Below, one piece after another: positions 58,901 to 64,000 of a DNA stretch of 64,000 nucleotides (position 1 is its first letter; each line of letters starts with the position of its first letter). The notes under the pieces were generated by a model. That model saw only the letters and a program-made list of their open reading frames with translations, did not search any database and was not told the DNA's origin. Source of the stretch: Coptis chinensis (lineage: Eukaryota; Streptophyta; Magnoliopsida; Ranunculales; Ranunculaceae); contig CM027377.1 in NCBI GenBank assembly GCA_015680905.1, forward strand, positions 19,182,501-19,246,500. Reading direction: 5' to 3'. The translations under genes were made by a program, and so were the position numbers.

Positions 58901-59099
58901 TTTTTAATATATTATTTTTTCTTTCAAAACCCTATTCTCTAGAACAATGTGTTTATATACTTGGGTCCAAAACCCAAGCCCAACACCGACTTCGGGCCCA
59001 AAACCAAGCCCATTCCGGAGTCCAATCCGACGAATTTTAAATAAATAATTTAATTAATTAATAAATATAAAAATACGTATAAAAACACGGGGTGTTATA
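55909..59099 (+). mobile_element. Solo LTR, 3.2 kb, chromovirus-like
   Basis: Begins TGTCACAGCCCGAATTTC and ends CACGGGGTGTTATA, with perfect CTGTC on both sides (55904-55908, 59100-59104). TGTCACAxCCC...GGGGTGTTAxA ends are typical of long chromovirus (Tekay/Del-type) LTRs. It contains no coding region and interrupts a reversed copy of its own family: the flanks rejoin to match 49950-50110. Confidence 0.85.
56920..57260 (+). repeat. Tandem CATTCATGGCACATTCAATG repeats in the LTR
   Basis: Alternating CATTCATGGCACATTCAATGAATACC and CATTCCCGCCACATTCAAGGAATACC units, at least eight, about 26-60 bases apart. The same array, reversed, lies at 61130-61440. Confidence 0.9.
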
Positions 59100-61129
59100 C
59101 TGTCGGTATATTGAGTTACTGGCACCAAAAGTTTAGCTTTGATATATAGGTGTTGTTGTGTTCAGGAGTACTTGTATACGGTAGTGAGTAAATCATGTGT
59201 TTATTGATTGATTGGTAGTATTATATAGGCCTGCAACTGTTTTGAATGATGTGAAGTCATTAGATTCGTGTTAGTTATAGGGTTTTGATTTTTAGAATTT
59301 CATAACTGTTCTTAGTAATTTAATCATAGAAAATTCATTTTTGATGTTTTTTATATGAATCCAACGACCGTCTACTATAGACACGCATATCTACAACTTT
59401 CATGTTTTGTAAAATTTCATATCTAGTCGTTTTACACACTGAAATTTAAGTTGAAGTCTGAAGCAGAAACTGGGACTAAAACTAAGCAGTCTGCAGTAAT
59501 AAAATCATATAAAATAAAATATTTACTCTTTTGTGTTTATTCCAAAACCATTAGAATCTAGACTTACAGAGGTACAACCTCATACTTTGACCCAAGTTCA
59601 TACTCGTGTTTAAGATTATAAAAACTGACTTCAATATATGATAACTGTTTGTGCACATATTCTGGATATGTTGCATTTTAGGAAATGTTTAGGACACTAT
59701 ACTTTGTAAATTTGTGCAAAACCAAAACCTAATGAAACCTTAGAGAGTAGTTTATCCGACTTAGTGAGCCTCACTTAATTTGGATGAGTGACAGAAAAGA
59801 TATAACCTCGATAATTATATGCGTCAGAAATTCTATTTGTCAAAAATAGTTTTCTGCATAGGGTTTAATCACAAATTGCATAAAGCTAGGGGGAGAGTTA
59901 GAGTTTTTGTAAAACATGAAAATGTGAGTTTTATAAGTCTTCTTTCTAACTCAATTGTCCTTGTCTTATTCCGAGGTCTGTGGTGGTAGATATAATGCCT
60001 GGAAGTTTGGTTGATAGAAAACAGTGCGTCATAAATCAGTTTCTGCGCACTGTGTTCAAGTCCAGTTTTAATTTAGTTAGAGTTTGAACTATATTTTTAT
60101 GAAAACATGAAAAAGTAATATTTGGAAGTTTGCTTTCTATTCCAATTGGCCTTATCGCATTCAGAGGCCTGTGGAATTAATTATGGTGTATGGAAGTTTG
60201 ACTGGCAGAAAATAATGCGTCAGAAATCAGTTTCTATGCACTGTTTTTGAGCCTAGTTTTGGCACATTTAGAAGGAGATTGAGTATTTTTGTAAAACATT
60301 AGAAAGTAAGTTCTGTGTGTCAACTTTGCAACACAAAAAGCCTCAATGCGTTTAGATACCTATGAAAAGAGTTGTGTCATTCAGAAGATAGTTCGTCAGA
60401 AATCTAGTTTGCTGAAAATTAGGATTTTTACCGTTTTCGACCTAAGTTTTATTCTAGATGGGATGAGGTTGGGAATTCGAGTTATACATGAAAAAATATA
60501 TCTACATACCTTAGTTTCTAAATAATTAAGTTACATGTCATTTGGATGAATATAGGAAAAACTATAGTATTGACTATGTGGCTAATAAGAACTACGAAGG
60601 CTTGATTCCAATCTTGAAATATTTGGATATGTAGGCAGCTTTGAGCAAAAGTGCAGCCACTACACTACACTATATTATATATTAATATTAGTTATTAGTT
60701 ATTGTGATAACTATATGTGTATAAAGTTAGTACTTAATTGTGTACGTGATTGTGGCTGTTTAAAATGTATTCACGAGATATTTAACTAATGCGTTATTCC
60801 TAATTAAACCTTTTGATATCTATGATTTATATAATTGATAATGATGTGAGTTGATTAGTTATTGTGTTTGGAATCTTTAGTAATGATCCTATTGTTTGAG
60901 ACGGTGTTTGTTTTGTAATGAAAATATTATAATAAATGAGAACTCTTGAGTGTTAAAATCTGGGATAAAAGTGTCTGGTGAAAATTAAATGTGTCGCCCA
61001 CATCTTTAGATCTCTCCACGCCTTTTTGATGAAAAGAAATGATTATGACTAATGATGTCATGTGAAAAGCCGCCTTAAAGAGGAACTAAGGCATTCGCCT
61101 TGCGGGTTGGTTGTATTCCTTGAATGTAC

Positions 61130-61440
61130 TGGAACGTAGGTGGGTATTCCTTGAATGTGGCAGGAATGACCCAAGGTATTCATTGAATGTGTCATGAATG
61201 ACCTGTTAGTGTTATGGTGGGTATTCCTTAAATGTGGCGGGAATGACCCAAGGTATTCATTGAATGTGCCATGAATGACCTGTTAGTGTTATGATAGGTA
61301 TTCCTTGAATGTGGTGGGAATGACCTAAGGTATTCATTGAATGTGTCATGAATGACCTGTTAGTATTATGATGGGTATTCCTTGAATGTGGCGGGAATGA
61401 CCCAAAGTATTCATTGAATGTGCCATGAATGGCCTGATAT
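61130..61440 (-). repeat. Tandem repeats, reversed copy
   Basis: Four units of about 78 bases, each GGTATTCATTGAATGTG-CATGAATGACC then TGTTAGTGTTATG and GGTATTCCTTGAATGTGG-GGGAATGACC. This is the complement of the array at 56920-57260, but more regular. Confidence 0.9.
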
Positions 61441-62193
61441 TTTGTTATGCCCAAAAGAGGCTTTGTGATTATGTGTATGGAAGCCCAGAGATGGTTGTGA
61501 CTCACAAGTTACGAGTTTACAAGATGAAAGTATGTTTCCAAGAGGCGATATCCCGCTTGGGACATATGTCTTGTAGTGGTACTCGGTGTGAGTGAGGCAC
61601 ACGGATATGTGTGATTTGGCAAATGTGTGTAGTGCAAATCGTGGAGTAGGAACTAAAGGTTGGGTTGTGTCTTTTAATAAAGGAGTCAACGAGATAATTA
61701 ATAAGCAAAATAAAATATTGATTTTATATGTGATGGAGTTATTGCATATGAATATTTATATATTATGATGTATATGATTTCTTATGAGAAATGTTTATGT
61801 GGTTTGTATGAGTTGATACTCATGAGGGATGAATGTACTCTCTGGTTGGGATTCTTCTCGTTCTCATAAATAGACGAGTGGTTTTAAATAAAAATATTGG
61901 CTTTATGTATGAGCGAGTTATTGGATATGACTGGTTGTGTATTATGATATGATACATATGATTTCTTATGAAGGAATGTAAATATTGTTAACGTGATATA
62001 ATTGATACGATGGGGTGATATATTATGTCAGATTGTATATTCTCATGATTATGGTGAGAGAAGTAGATGTTCGAATTAAATGTTTAGGTTTGGGAAACCT
62101 AACTTTGTTTTGCAGGAGGGTAGGACTTAATGATATTTTGTCTTGCGGGGATTTGTCCTACCCTTTATCTGGCCGATGGATATCGGTAAGATT

Positions 62194-62227
<34 letters not shown>

Positions 62228-62575
62228 ATGCAAGTAGGGATATATTATAAATAAATAAAAGAATATTACAACAAGGGTGATGTATTTTCATCCCTTCTGG
62301 CTTTTATAAGCCAGGTCATATAAAAAGTGCTGAAATAAAAGATACACTGGGCCCATGACGGGCCTTGTAGATTTCCAGAGTGAGGCTCCTGGGCTTAAGC
62401 TTAGACTCCCTTTGTTGCTGTTCGATCCATCTCAGAGATCTCTCATGCTTCAAGCTCAACGCATTTCCCTCTGCCTGGACCAGCACTCCAAAAAACATTT
62501 CCCGCCCACCTGTTTTATCTGCACCCCTGGTATATAAAGCATAAAACCAAACTTAGCAAAATCGGTAGTATGTCC

Positions 62576-62958
62576 CAAGGCCCAATTTTTCGGGATATTA
62601 GGATATATCGGAGAGGCCAAAAAAAGATATATATCGGATATATCGATATGTCGGAGAGATAAATCGTTTTGCCCATTTTGGTGATAATATTCAAAAATCA
62701 AAAATCGAATATATCGCAAAATAACGATATATATCGATATATCGTATATATCGTCCTATAAGGGTTCTCTAAATCAAACGTATATATAATATATCGGAAT
62801 ATATCACTAATATATATCTTTAATCGGTTTTACCGATATATATCGGTTTAAAAATATTAAATTTTCGAAGCCGATATTTGGATTTTTCAAGTCGGATTGT
62901 TGAAAAAGCGATATATATCGGCGATTTTTCGATAAATCGACCGATATTTTCGGCCTTG
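62576..62958. mobile_element. hAT-type MITE in the LINE 3' UTR
   Basis: Terminal inverted repeats CAAGGCC (CAAGGCCCAATTTTTCGG against the complement of CCGATATTTTCGGCCTTG) and a perfect 8-base target repeat GTATGTCC (62568-62575, 62959-62966). 383 bp of AT-rich sequence with many palindromic CGATATATCG motifs. Near its centre (62753-62772) it contains 20 bases identical to the DNA just outside its right end. Confidence 0.9.
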
Positions 62959-62965
62959 GTATGTC

Positions 62966-64000
62966 CTATAAGGGTTCTCTAAGTTTATAATACAACAGGG
63001 TCTGGAAGAGCTCCACCGTCCCTCGCCATGAGCTCATCTTGGCAAATGACGCCGCCCCAAAGTTAAGCTTCTCGGAAGGTATCGCCATTCTCCAATTTGG
63101 TAAAGTTGTTTGCGTCGCTCTTAGCCACCGAGCTTTGAGAACCCAAGGTGCTTTGTTTGTGCTCAGAGCTAGGATCGCTGCTAGAGAATCGCTTTCTAAC
63201 CATAATTGCTGCCATCCATTAACCACTGCCGTTTCCACTGCCATGACAAGCGCATAACATTCGGCGTGAAAATTAGTGGTAATCCCAATCCCAAAGGCCC
63301 TGACCCCGACTACCTGATTCATGTGGTCTCTGAAGATGTCCCCAGCTCCTCCAATCCCTAGGTTTCCAAAAAAGGAGCCATCCGTATTTGCTTTGACAAC
63401 GCCATCATCGGGTGGAATCCATTTGACTTCTTGTATCCTACTCCTTGCTCGTCCCTGAAGATTAAAAGAGTGCAGCACTTCCAAGTCATCAGCAGTATTA
63501 TACATGTACCCTGTGCCTATCTTACCCGAGGCTTTGGTACCTTTAGTAACTTCGTTCTTTATGTGGGCATTGTTTAGCCTTGTTTCCTCGAAGTAAATTC
63601 TATTCCTTGTCTTCCAGATTTGGGCCAAAAGGTGGATAGCAGCTGCATTCCAAAGTTCTTGTCTGATAGGACTGAGCATCTCGGGGGCAGCCATGACACC
63701 TTGAAGACTAAGGCTTGGGCGTAGCTTGTGCACTCCATGGAGCCATGACCATAGCTCTTTCGTGACTTCGCATTCCCAAAGCAAATGGCCAACCGATTCT
63801 TCTTCCTTTTTGCAGAGCCTGCATCGGGAAACCATGTGAACTCCTCGTTTCCTTACCCGGTCATCAGTTAGCACCGCATTATGAATAAGCTTCCCAGGCC
63901 AAACAAGCTGTTCTAGGGTGCACATACTTATTCCAAACCCATCTATGCCTGCCCACCACTTGCCTTTTTTCTTAATGGAGTCAAAGGCAATTTTGACCGT
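62966..64000 (-). pseudogene. LINE ORF2 C-terminus (zinc finger and RNase H)
   Basis: Open without a break from 64000 down to 62966 (about 345 codons): GKWWAGIDGFGISMCTLEQL, the zf-RVT motif CRLCKKEEESVGHLLWEC, then an RNase H domain with NTDGSFFGNLGIGG, AECYALVMAVE and LESDSLAAILAL (Asp, Glu, Asp catalytic set), as in plant L1 elements with an added RNase H. Partial at the window edge. It may be an intact ORF2 end of a young LINE, so 'pseudogene' is only a placeholder for a transposon gene of unknown state. Confidence 0.85.

Larger units (their letters stand above)
55338..62189 (-). mobile_element. Large LTR copy, reversed, interrupted
   Basis: Starts at TGACAACCCCAATTTTTAAAC and, read on the minus strand from the right, follows the order of the LTR at 55909-59099: CTTACCGATATCC and CATTAAGTCCTACCCTCC (62190-62110), the GGCACATTCAATGAATACC tandem repeats (61440-61130), AGGCGTGGAGAG (61020), and CTACTCAC (55780). 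Outside the nested solo LTR it has no genes: 59105-61025 is AT-rich with repeated TTTGTAAAACATGA and GCGTCAGAAATCAGTTTCT motifs. The right end is cut by the LINE poly(A) site. Confidence 0.7.
62190..64000 (-). mobile_element. L1-type LINE, 3' portion with poly(A)
   Basis: A minus-strand L1. Its poly(A) tail appears as 30 T at 62196-62225, and the 3' UTR (about 62226-62965, including the MITE at 62576-62958) precedes it. ORF2 continues past the window end. It inserted into the reversed LTR, whose sequence stops at the T-run. The long tail and open frame suggest a fairly recent insertion. Confidence 0.9.

Noticed and set aside
49784-62189. One complete LTR element with the L1 ORFs as its interior
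   Set aside because: The region between the reversed LTR pieces encodes an L1 LINE, not gag-pol, and the LTR pieces are partial and differently arranged.

Overview
The window is nuclear DNA from a flowering plant, most likely a eudicot with a large, repeat-rich genome. The evidence is plant Ty1/copia and Tat-type gypsy elements, plant L1 LINEs with an RNase H tail, CACTA and hAT DNA transposons, PIF/Harbinger MITEs, and remnants of typical plant genes (receptor-like kinases, a PPR protein, a mitochondrial FtsH protease). I see no intact host gene. The host-gene pieces all look like truncated, shuffled or captured fragments.

Layout. 1-17.7 kb is old intergenic sequence: a Tat-like LTR (1-838), receptor-kinase remnants (871-1247, 1929-2075, 9057-9301, 15868-16912), a duplicated block (1320-2075 and 8512-9301), a hAT-type element with a MITE nested inside it (4092-5212 and 4317-4800), one CACTA end (to 7616), a hairpin MITE (7885-8191), FtsH and PPR fragments (10116-11100), a 2.6-kb array of a 55-bp repeat (11835-14440) and a LINE fragment (15130-15856).

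17.7-49.8 kb is a four-level nest. The outermost element is a minus-strand copia ('C', 17717-49783). It was hit by a plus-strand copia ('A', 18610-42270), by an element now reduced to a solo LTR (42866-44315, target repeat GCTGC), and by a small plus-strand copia ('D', 45343-49000). Copia A was itself hit by a Tat-type gypsy element (20230-28463) and by a CACTA transposon (31268-41228). The CACTA was then hit by copia 'B' (35309-40721, minus strand, target repeat GTAGT), which belongs to the same family as A. All retroelements here look broken.

49.8-64 kb holds fragments of a large LTR family in reversed orientation (49784-52190; 55338-62189), a solo LTR of that same family inserted in the opposite direction (55909-59099, target repeat CTGTC), an L1 LINE with ORF1 and endonuclease (52195-55337), and a second L1 on the minus strand with a 30-base poly(A) tail (62196 to beyond the window end). 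The second L1 carries a hAT MITE (62576-62958, perfect 8-bp target repeat).

The points most worth following are two cases of host-gene capture. First, an intronless, antisense stretch of an RNA polymerase II second-largest subunit (RPB2/NRPB2)-like gene lies between the gypsy LTRs (25598-27306). Second, genomic pieces of an isoleucyl-tRNA synthetase gene, with exon order changed, and of an Aurora kinase gene lie inside the CACTA element (32484-33317 and 34712-35042). I found no CRISPR array, operon or other prokaryotic system and no clearly functional RNA gene. Family assignments rest on motif recognition without database searches.
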